A stretch of DNA of 64,000 bases from Limnanthes douglasii subsp. nivea (Eukaryota > Streptophyta > Magnoliopsida > Brassicales > Limnanthaceae). Shown here in pieces: positions 55,019-64,000 of this stretch; positions within the stretch are counted from its first letter, which is position 1, and every line of letters begins with the position of its first letter. A model generated the notes under the pieces. It searched no databases and had not been told where the DNA came from. It saw only the letters and a list, made by a program, of their open reading frames with translations. The stretch is taken from the NCBI GenBank assembly GCA_036936605.1, contig JAUPFV010000001.1, positions 323,170,250-323,234,249 on the forward strand. Reading direction: 5' to 3'. Position numbers and translations under genes: made by a program.

Positions 55019-57070
55019 AGGGTGAGTTACGGTATAGTAGTATCCAACCCAAAAAGCTATCAAAATCCAATATCCAAATTTATTAACACACTTTGTATCC
55101 AAAATATCATTTTATATAAAATCACCAAATACATGTACATATTTTTTAATTTTTTTTATAAAATCCATATCTTTTAAAACGTAACTTAGAAAGTCAAATT
55201 CTAAATTATCATTGGTTTTGTTTTTTACGATGAACAAAACTAGATCCATGAATGATGTTTTTGTAAGAGCAGTTAACCCATGTCTCACATATAGTTTCTT
55301 GGTCAATCACCCATCCTCTAAAAATTTCATTTTACACCGGTCGTGCAACTTTCGTCTCTTGTCTCTTGTCCCCAAATTATTTCTTATCGTCTCTCTTATC
55401 CACGTCTCTCGTCTCTCGTCTCTCATCTCTCATCTCATAACTCGCGTCTATTATCTTAGTGTCTCTCGTCTCTCTATCTATCGTCCTGCAACCAGCGGTG
55501 GATCTACGTTGGGCCCAGAGGGGCCTAGGCCCCCGCTTACCTAAAATGTATGTTTTATAAATTTTTTTAAGGTAATAATTATTTAAATAATATTAAAATA
55601 AAAATTCTACGCCCCCTTAACTAAATTATATATTTTATAATTTTTTTAAGATGATAATTATTTAAATAATATTAAAGTAACAATTCTACGCCCCTTTAAC
55701 TAAAATATATATTTTATAATTTTTTAAGGTAATAACTATTTAAATAATATTAAAGTAAAAATTTAAGATAATAGTTATTTTTTAGGAATGTTTTAAATTT
55801 AATGTCGTAGAAATTTTTTAATTTAAAAATTAATATGTTGACTATTTTTAAGAAACTTTTTAGATTAAAAGTCTCAAATAAGAGTGGAAATTTTAATTTA
55901 CAAAATCTTGGATTATAGCTATTTTTAAGGAATAATTTAAGTTAGAAATCTTGAATATTTTAAAAGAAAATTTTAAGTTGATATTTATAAAAGGTTGGAT
56001 GTAGAACTCAATTGATTTTGTAAGTATTCTCAATTTGTTTTTGCCATAATTTGTTTTGATTTAATATTCTAGTCTTTCTAATTAATTATATTTTATCTCT
56101 AACTTTGATTTAGAAAAAGATAATGAGTTGCTGCATATGAACGAGACTATATTTTAATCAATATTTTTTTCTAATCTGATTTGTGGTTTAGGAAAATAAA
56201 ATACATCTACTTAGTTTAAAGACAATATATATGGAAATATTTGTTTGTTTTTTTTAAAAATAAAATTATATATTTATATTATAAATTATTTTAAATAAAA
56301 TTTGATTTTAATTTTATATAATTTTTACATACAATTTTGATTTTATCAATATGTATTTTAAAAAATCTTTTTTATATAAAAAAAACTTCCATTCATTTCT
56401 CAAAAATATATTTTATACATTTATCTTTTGAAATATCTTTTATATATTAAATGATTTTGTTATATTGTTTTGAAATATCTTTCAAAAATAATATATTAAT
56501 ATTTTCATCTATTTTTCAAAAATATTTTTTTATAACAAATTTTATTTACTTTTATGTAAATTTTAAAATATCTTTTTAAGATATTAAATTTGGTTTTGTT
56601 ATATTCTATTTTATTTTATATATCTTTTAAAAATAATATATTAAGATACATTAAGATTTATTGTTATATATATATATATATAATTAATTAAACCAAAGAA
56701 TAGTTTTTGGTTTTTCAAGTAGCTCGAGTAATAATAATATGATTCATCCTAATAGTGTAGAATTTCATTTGAATGAATGAATATATAGTGGACTACGCCA
56801 ACTTATTGAAAATTCTGATAGTAATGTTAGAGATAAAATTCGACGAGAATTTTGGCCCCCCTTACTTCAATTCCTAGATCCGCAACTGCCTGCAACTGTT
56901 GTATCTCGTCCCACAACTCTCGTCTCTCATTAGTTTTTTTTAGTTTTTTTTATAAAAAAATATAATTAATGAATCTAGTTTTGTTCATCTTAAAAAAACA
57001 AAACTAATATAGTTTTAGATTTTGTTTTTTCCGAGTTACAATTTAAAAAATACAAAATTTAAAAAATAAA
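55019..57070. mobile_element. Fourth relative of the MULE-type MITE family, with inverted arms; boundaries approximate
   Basis: The left arm (55130-55260) carries the inverted ATGAACAAAACTAGATCCAT block, and the right arm (56940-57060) carries GAATCTAGTTTTGTTCAT in direct sense, each with a GTAACTTAGAAAGTC- or CCGAGTTACAAT-type neighbour as in copies 1-3. Between them is a simple TCTCGTC-rich array (55345-55485 and 56897-56935), itself interrupted by an hAT element. Ends and target duplication are not clear. Confidence 0.6.
55493..56888. mobile_element. Non-autonomous hAT-like element, 1396 bp
   Basis: Flanked by a perfect 8-bp duplication CCTGCAAC (55485-55492 and 56889-56896). Ends CAGCGGTGGATCTA and, as reverse complement, CAGTTGCGGATCTA are 14-bp TIRs with two or three mismatches. 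Subterminal GGGGCCTAGGCCCCC and GGCCCCCC occur. The interior is AT-rich, with a 3-copy repeat of CTACGCCCC(C/T)TTAACTAAA near 55600-55720, and has no gene. Confidence 0.88.
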
Positions 57071-57767
57071 TGATAAAAAAGAAGGTACAGATGTTGGATG
57101 AATTTGTATAAAAATATAATTGATGTATTATAAAAAAAGGATAATAACAAGTGTAAAATAATTTGTTTTTGTATATATATTGGTATACTTTATTTTTTTG
57201 GGCAAATTTGTTATTATAAATAAATAGATGAGAAGTTATTAGTGACTCGTTATCTGTTTTTAACATCAGCTTATAAACGGATTATTATTAGTATATTGTA
57301 ATTTGAGAGGTAGATATAAAATCTTCTTATTACATGATTATTTTATATTACATAAGAATGAGGATAATGGTTGCTAGGCGACTCTAGTTTCTCGAGTTAT
57401 GGTGCCATTTCTATCGAAAAAAATATAATACTTAAGTGTGCTGCTAAATTAACCCAATGCTTATGATCAATATTTTGGTGAATATCTGAATGATCTTCAT
57501 TCACAAGCACGTATCCATTCACATGCATGTACATCTTCACATGCACGTACCCCTTTATCGACCATATGTAGCTTTTGTATGACTATATATGAAGTTAATG
57601 ATATATTATAATTATGACGAATTATTGTTATCTGATAGTGAGCCTAGAATCTGGAAATATAGGGTTGGCCGATATGGTCGTACACAAGCTCCCACTGATA
57701 AGGATTAAGAATGATAACTTCAAGACTTAGTATTTTTATATTTTATTTGTTAAGCGTAGTCTTAAAA
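57071..57767. other. AT-rich stretch, nothing recognised
   Basis: Contains a small CACGTA/CATGCA-type reiteration near 57505-57555. No supported gene. Confidence 0.4.
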
Positions 57768-58658
57768 TGATTGTGGCAAGATCACTGTCGAAGGTTTAAC
57801 TTGGTGTCAAAGGCTACAACTTAGTGTCAAAGGTGTAACTTTGTATCATAGGTTATACCTTTAGAGTTGAAGTTGGATGTTGAAGCTATGACTTAGTGTT
57901 GGATACTATAATTAAGGGCTGAAGTTAGAAATGAGTGATGGCAGTGGAACTAGGTATCAATAGCTGGAACTAAGCGTTATAGTAGGAGAAATATGATCAG
58001 AGTAGTTCAACTGGAAATTAAAACTCTCTATGGGACTAAATGTCAACCAGACTTAGGCGTAGAATGAGTCTACTGGAACGTACACATTAAGCATAGTCGA
58101 AGACTTGCTAATTTTATCTATTAGGTTGAAGACCTTAGACGATACCATTACCGATGTCATGTCTGATGCATATTTAACCGAAGCATATGTGTTGGACCGA
58201 AGTAGTATATCAAATCTATTAGAACATTATGTTTTCTTATAAGTTGAATTTCGTATTTAATTTTGTACACTATATTAAGTGGACTTTCCCTTAATTAAAT
58301 TTTATATCTGTTGAGATTTCTATTTAATTAGGTTTCCTATTATTTTGGATTTTCTATCTATATTAAGTGGACTTTCCATTATTATTCTGGAGCGTATTTT
58401 ATTTAATTAGGGTTTTCTCTAAGCATATAAATATATGAGGTATATCATGTGGAGAAGGTGTGATGTGGCGAAACAATTGACGAGTGATAAAAAAGATTGG
58501 CGAGTCTATTTTTTAGAGAGTGTAGCGAGATGTTATATAAACACTTGAATAAGTATTATGAGATTCATGTTTTATTTGTAATCCTAGAAGAGAGTTTCGT
58601 AACTCATAATAGAGATAAGTGATTGAATGTTTAGTGCTTGAGATTCTTCTTGTAATCT

Positions 58659-58689
<31 letters not shown>

Positions 58690-58725
58690 CTCATTACCCA
58701 TGGATGTAAGATTTCTTCACGATAC
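57768..58725 (+). repeat. Left LTR of the truncated copia element
   Basis: Starts TGATTGTGGCAAGATC and ends near TTCTTCA. A (TA)n run at 58655-58683 is present only in this copy. Boundaries are approximate. Confidence 0.6.
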
Positions 58726-59017
58726 CATGTTAAATGTATTGTTGTGCGTGTGATTAAATTTATGTTATTTATTTTTAACTTTATTCTTATAAAATGGTAA
58801 GATCTAAAGCTCTGATTACCTCTTAGAACCTCACAGTAAGTGTTCGCCAATTGTCTAACATTACTTCGGTCGAGTGGCTAAGATTCGACCTAACGAGTAT
58901 TGTTAGGGTTTGGTTGGATCTTATTTGGATATTTTATATTTCCCTAGCAAGTGGAGAAGTGAGCGTGGAGATATGATATCAATATTTGGTGGTTGGTGAT
59001 AAAACCAAAAGAGAATA

Positions 59018-59977
59018 ATGAAGATTATATATTTTGGAGTAAAGTCACACGCAAACATAATGATGGATTCCATGAAGTTTAACCTTGAGAAATTCAAAGA
59101 TGATTATAATTTTAATTTCAAGATAATTAAAGTTAAATTATTTCTTATACAGATGGAAAAATATGCCACTATTAAAAAGAAGAATATAAAAGAGATTGGT
59201 GCTAAGGTGTTATATAAGGCCCATATTATGTTGATCTTGAGCCCAAGAGATGAGGTGCTTCGAGAAGTGCGTGAAAAGTCCTCATTTATGGAAATATGGA
59301 ATATACTAAAAGCTATTTACAATGATGATGATATAATACTCATATAGTGAGAAAACAAGTGATACAACTCGGCTAGTCATGCTCAATTCAGCTAGTCGTA
59401 ACCAGTATCGTCTCTTCATGCCCAACTTGTTTCGTCGTGCTCAGATCAGCTATTTATATTTAGTTTCACCTTGTTATGCTCAACTAGGTTAGTCATGCTC
59501 AGCTCAACTAATCGTAATCAACCTCACCTTATCTTGTCATGCTAACTCGGTTCCTCATGCTCAGGTCAGTTTTCCATACTCAGCTTGTGTAGTCATAATC
59601 AACCTCGTCTTGTCATGCTCAACTTGGTTCCTCATGATCAACTCGGTTAGTCATGCTCAACTCGACTAATCATAATAAACCTCACCTCTTCATGCTCAAC
59701 TTGGTTTTTCATGATCAACTTGACTAGTCATACTTAGCTTGACTAGTCATAATCAGCCTTGCCTCATCATGCTCAACTCATCTCATCATACTCAGCTCAG
59801 CTAGTCATGCCATAATCAGCCTCATCTTCAGCTCCTCATCTTTAGAACCTCATTTTCAGCACCTCATCTATAAGACCTCATATTTAGCACATCATCTTCA
59901 TAAGGGACATTTATGATAAAGAATGAGTTACTAAAAATGTTATAAACTAAACTACACATTTATTATCTCAAATATAT

Positions 59978-60022
<45 letters not shown>

Positions 60023-60495
60023 AAAGCGAGAGAGAGAGAGAGAATTTAACTAGTATAAATAAGGGAGAGACTCTTGGTATAAAGGGGACGATTTGAGATT
60101 TATAAAAAATAATTATTCACAAATAAATTCTCTTATCGATTGTTATGATTTTAGTCTTATCTTTTATCTTGAAAATATTTCTTTAGTTTTTTATTAGATT
60201 TTTATCCTCATCATCATAAAGAAATCCTTAGTGAATAAATATATTGAAGAAGAAGTTGTACACGTTCCAAATGGATGGTAGCAAGAAGATCCAAAGACAC
60301 TTGGACAATTTCAATAGTTACATTCTTGATTTGGATGCATTAGGAATCAAGGTAGAAGATGATGATCAATCAATTATCTTATTGATCTCTCTGTTGGTAA
60401 TGTATGAGCACTTTGCTAATACCATGCTCAATGGAAAAGAGTCTATCATGATGGTTGAGGTGAAAAGTAGTACCTTGAACTCAAAATATCTTTAA
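59018..60495 (+). pseudogene. Copia gag, split by an insertion
   Basis: 59018-59347 gives a gag N-terminal half (MDSMKFNLEKFKDDYNFNFK, LFLIQMEKYA, LILSPRDEVLREVREKSS). The second half resumes at 60244 with KKKLYTFQMDGSKKIQRHLD and ALGIKVEDDDQSIILLISLL, NGKESIMMVEVKSSTLNSK. These are the DUF4219/UBN2 gag blocks of copia. About 890 bp of unrelated tandem repeats and AT-rich DNA separate them. Confidence 0.8.
59365..59900. repeat. Degenerate tandem repeats inserted in copia gag
   Basis: TCATGCTCAACTCGGTTAGT-type units (roughly 30 bp) recur about 14 times at 59370-59820, followed by a second array of about 26-bp CTTCAGCACCTCATCTxTAAGAC-like units to 59900. A (TA)n/(GA)n microsatellite follows at 59976-60045. 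Confidence 0.8.
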
Positions 60496-60589
60496 AAGAA
60501 GATGATCCGCAATGATGATTCCAAATGTATCAGACCGAGTGTGAGTGAAAAACAAGGATGAAGAAATTTAATCAAGAAATATGTTGGTT

Positions 60590-61763
60590 TTAAGATGGAA
60601 TGTTGGTGCTACCAGAAGGAGGGCAATATCATTAAAAACTGGCCTGAGAGGATAAAATCATATAATTATCCGAAGGCTGATGTTGGAGATGTTGGGATGG
60701 TCTTGGATGAATATGAATATGCTGATAGTTTAGTGGTTTCTTCTTCAAAGAGCAGTAATAAGTGGGTTCTTAATTTTATAGTTTCATTCCATATGAATTT
60801 CATAAGAATTGGTTAGAAAAGCTGGAAGTGTTTGAAAGTGGTAAGGTCATGTTGGGGAATGGTGTGTGATGTACTGTGCAAAAAATAAGAAGTATTAGAT
60901 TCAAGTTGTCTATTTGACTCGAAAAGACTTTAAAAAATATGAGGTATGTCCTTAAACCTATACTTAACCTTTTATATATAGGTATGTTACATGAGTAAGG
61001 GTTTCAATATAAAGATGGAGATGGCAGACTTAGGGTCATGCAAGACTCAGATGTTGTTATGAAGGCTAGCCGAACTGATGGTGTTTTAGTTCTCGATGGG
61101 TCTGTAGTAGAAAAACGGTATATTGTTGGAAACAAGTTTGTTGGGATTTGGTTAAAGGCCTTTGAGGGATTTTCAAAGCAAGTGGAGATTCAATCCGGAA
61201 TATACATGAAAAGGTTTAGGACTGACAGTGGCATGCTATCAATGAACCAGTCATTCAATAACTATTGTTATAAACTTGGTATGTCTAGGCGCAAAATATG
61301 GAAGAGTACCCCAAAACATGTAATATTTGAGAATATGAACTGAAGGTTACTTGGAGTAAATGATTTTCTTATGATATTTGCAAAAAATAAGAGGTTGAAT
61401 GAAGGAGTTATAGACACAAGTATCGTCATCAACAAGATCCTTTGGACTTCTGGTCTTTATAAAGATGTAATAGGTATTAAAGGTGGAATTAGTGTTGAGA
61501 TAAAATTTGAACATCATGATGGATATGAGGATTCCTTTGTCGAAGTTGTTTTCAAGCTGGCTTTGGGTTTGGTCTTTATAAAGAAAATTCAAAAATTGAT
61601 GGGTTTGGGTATTGACTTGAAGTTTGATAGGTTTAAGGTTTCAGATGTTCAAATTATAGAGCAACAAGAAGACTATAATAGTGGATTGTCAAGTGTTTTT
61701 AGGTCTTATATTGAGTTAGGTCACATGGATGTTACTACTGCATTCTTAGATGTTAGAGGTTAA
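60590..61763 (+). pseudogene. Copia zinc knuckle, protease, integrase remnant and start of RT
   Basis: CWCYQKEGNIIKNWPERIKS is a zinc knuckle that has lost its His and last Cys. WVLNFIVSFHMN at 60760 is the protease WVLDSGxSxHM motif with the active Asp lost. Integrase is reduced to patches (FRTDSGMLSMNQSFNNYC at 61200). ELGHMDVTTAFLDVRG at 61720-61763 is the RT QMDVKTAFLxGxL block, after which the LTR side follows. No frame is intact. Confidence 0.75.
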
Positions 61764-61913
61764 AAGACTAGTCTGTTATGAGAGGATTCCATTATCAATC
61801 TAGTTGTGTTAGTGAACGGTTTATCTCTGGTGAGTAGTTATAGAATGGAGGTAACAGATAAGGGTGTCACTATGAGCTTAGGTGGAGAATTTTTAAATAT
61901 ATTCTCAAAGTAA

Positions 61914-62965
61914 CTGCGGCAAGATCATTGTCAAAGGCTTAACTTGGTGCGAAAGTTTGTAACTTTGTATGGAGGCTGTAACGTGGAGTGGAAGTTATAA
62001 TTTGGTACCATAGGCTATAAGTTGAAGTTGAAGATGGATGTTGAAACTAAGACTAATGCTTAAAGCTGGAACTAAAGGTTACATGTGAGACTAAGTGTTA
62101 ACACTAGATAGGTGTCAGTGGCTAAAAATATAGTGTTGTAGCTGGAGAAATATGATCAGAGAACTTTAACTGGAACTGATGACTCTCTATGTGGTTGGAT
62201 TATCAATCACACTTAGGTGTATAAGGAATCTAATGGAACTTAAGATTTAAGCATAGTCGATGACTTGCTGATTGTTTCTACTATGTTGAAGACCTCGGCC
62301 GACGGTGTAGAGACTTAACCGATGAAATTGTCGATGGCATATTTGATGCATGTTGAGCCGAAGCATATGTGTTGGACTGAAGCGAGTTAGAACAAAACAT
62401 ATGTGCTGATCTGAAGCAAACTACTGAATCTACTTGAACACTGTATATTTTTCATGATAGAAGTTTGCTTAAGCTTGATCTAACAGGGCTTATAATATTT
62501 ACAAGGTTTTCTGATAAATTGGATTTTCTATTTAATTTGGTCTTCCTATATTAGTTGGTCTATGTATTGAAATTTCTATTTAATTAGGTTTCTTGTTAAT
62601 TTGGACTTTCTACTCATAAAGTTTCATATTTTACAAATTAAAGGTTTATTTTATTCGTTGATTAATGATATTTAATTTGGAGTGCCTGTTGAATAATTAG
62701 GGTTTTCTCTAAGCCTATAAATAGAAGAGGTATATCACGTGTAGAAGGTGTAACGTGGTGATACAATTGATGAGTGATAGATGAGATCAATGAGGGTTTT
62801 ATAAAGAGTGTACTGAGGTAGAAGAGAAACACTTGAACAAGCATTATGAGATTCATGGTTTCTTTATAAGCCCATAATAGATCTTTGTAACAAAGTTGAA
62901 AGTTTAACTTCCTATAAATATATTATGTAAATTATTTTCGTGTGTAAAAATTCTTCACAATCCGA
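61914..62965 (+). repeat. Right LTR of the truncated copia element
   Basis: Diverged direct repeat of the left LTR. Ends near ATTCTTCACA. Followed by leader-like sequence matching 58726-58895. Confidence 0.6.
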
Positions 62966-63149
62966 ATCACGTTAAATCTCTTATAGTGTGTGTGTGATTT
63001 ACTTTATGTTATTTCTTGTTAATTTTGTTCTTAAAAAAGATAAGATCTGAAGCTCTGATTACCAAATACATCATCTCGATAGGTGTTTGGCAACTACCGA
63101 CCATTGTTTTGGCTAAGTGGCTAGAATTTGGTCTAGCTAAAACCTCTAA

Positions 63150-64000
63150 AACCGAGAACTCCTTGCAATATTTGCAACATTCACTTTATTTTTTTATACC
63201 ACATCTCAGAGAATTTAATCACATTTATATGCTTTATACTCCCATGAAATCTGGGATTCTTAATCACGTCAAGAGTACTAGCATTATCTCAAACAAGGTT
63301 GCTTTATACTATTAATCTCACTTAGAACTATTTTGAAGTATATGACTTCCTTCAATGCATCAGTTGCAACCATATATTTATCTTGTGTAGATGACAAGGC
63401 AAAAACCTTCTAAAGACTAGCTCTCTAACTAACTATTCCACCAAAAGCATCTAGTTCACTTGCATCCCAAACTTGAACAAGTCTCATATAATAAAGTGAA
63501 TGCTGAAACTGGAAGTATCTTTGTTAGAGAAACCGAAAAGTTATCTTCAGTTGCAATCTTTGAAACATTCACTTTCTTTTTTTATACAACATCTCAGAGA
63601 ATTTAATCACATTTATATGCTTTGAAACCTGGGATTCTTAATCACGTGAAGAGTACTAGATTTATCACAAACAAGGTTGCTTTATACTATTAATCTCACT
63701 TAGAACTATTTTGAAGTATATGAATTCCTTCACTGCATCAGTTGCAACCATATATTCATCTTGTGTAGATGACAAGGCAAAAACCTTCTAAAGACTAGCT
63801 CTCTAACTAACTATTCCACAAAAAGCATCTAGTTCACTTGCATCCCAAACTTGAACAAGTCTCATATAATAAAGTGAATGCTGAAACTGGAAGTACCTTT
63901 GTTAAAGAAACCGAAAAGTTATCTTCAGTTGCAATCTTTGCAACATTCACTTTCTTTTTTTATACCACATCTCAGAGAATTTAATCACATTTATATGCTT
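63150..64000 (-). repeat. Tandemly repeated copia RNase H fragment, about 375-395-bp unit, two copies plus a partial
   Basis: CATTCACTTTxTTTTTTTAT, GAATTTAATCACATTTATAT, CCTTCTAAAGACTAGCTCTC and the closing CAGTTGCAATCTTTG recur at about 63177, 63570 and 63945. On the minus strand each unit gives VFALSSTQDKYMVATDALKE, the copia RNase H SSTEAEYxAxxEAxKE motif, and KHIKCD-like and KKxKVNVA blocks. Copies are broken by stops and run off the window's right end. Confidence 0.8.

Larger units (their letters stand above)
57768..63140 (+). mobile_element. Truncated Ty1/copia element with roughly 1-kb LTRs
   Basis: Direct repeats 57768-58725 and about 61914-62965 share many blocks (GGCAAGATCAxTGTC, GGAGAAATATGATCAGAG, AAGCATAGTCGAxGACTTGC, GAAGCATATGTGTTGGAC, TTAGGGTTTTCTCTAAGC). 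Between them, on plus, lie gag, zinc knuckle, protease, part of integrase and the beginning of RT; the rest of pol is deleted. Similarity of the two flanking repeats continues about 170 bp past the LTR end into leader sequence, so the right side is LTR plus leader of another copy. Confidence 0.75.

Overview
This window is nuclear DNA of a flowering plant, most likely a eudicot; I cannot name the species. The evidence is five-to-seven-exon genes with GT-AG introns, a plant-type RPL8 with telo-box and GGCCCA promoter motifs, and plant-specific transposons (Tat-lineage Ty3, Ty1/copia, FAR1-type MULEs, TRIM, hAT, Harbinger-like MITEs). No prokaryotic signals, CRISPR arrays or rRNA genes are visible. 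The sequence is AT-rich, with four real host genes embedded in nested transposable elements.

Layout: (1) 1-8424 is a decayed Tat-lineage Ty3 retrotransposon on the minus strand with an antisense extra ORF on the plus strand. It is inserted in the gag of a second Tat-like element (8425 to about 9515). (2) 10157-14324 is a non-autonomous LTR element with 325-bp LTRs. It carries no gag-pol but three fused, intronless host-gene fragments (one a UBP3/4-type ubiquitin protease) and an in-frame 57-bp repeat array. (3) 14679-16659 is a non-autonomous MULE with a perfect 9-bp target duplication. (4) Host genes follow: a DUF8204-type gene (16845-19570) and an FMP32/DUF1640 mitochondrial gene (20838-22154). 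(5) 22530-26701 holds two MULE-type MITEs, one with a minisatellite core, and a long-TIR element. (6) 26.7-33.2 kb is AT-rich, with a DUF4283/zinc-knuckle/RNase H retroposon relic. (7) A YEATS-domain gene (YAF9/GAS41/TAF14b type) lies at 33224-36179. (8) 36631-44132 is a 7.5-kb, apparently intact autonomous MULE. (9) RPL8 lies at 44345-45791. (10) 46.5-64 kb is a mosaic of copia remnants, a TRIM, MITEs, an hAT element and tandem repeats.

The most notable system is the MULE at 36631-44132. It has near-perfect TIRs and a perfect 9-bp target duplication. Its intact four-exon transposase gene (923 aa) joins an FAR1-type zinc finger, a DDE core, a SWIM-like finger and a C-terminal OTU-type cysteine protease domain. 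It also carries a minus-strand gene with an N-terminal plant mobile domain, and two convergent, about two-thirds identical ORFs of roughly 125 aa that resemble SANT/Myb-like domains. It has clusters of TTCGCAA/TTGCGAA motifs and an internal pair of TIR fragments, suggesting a composite origin. The smaller element at 14679-16659 shares its termini and could be mobilised by it. The large MULE sits about 210 bp upstream of the RPL8 start codon.
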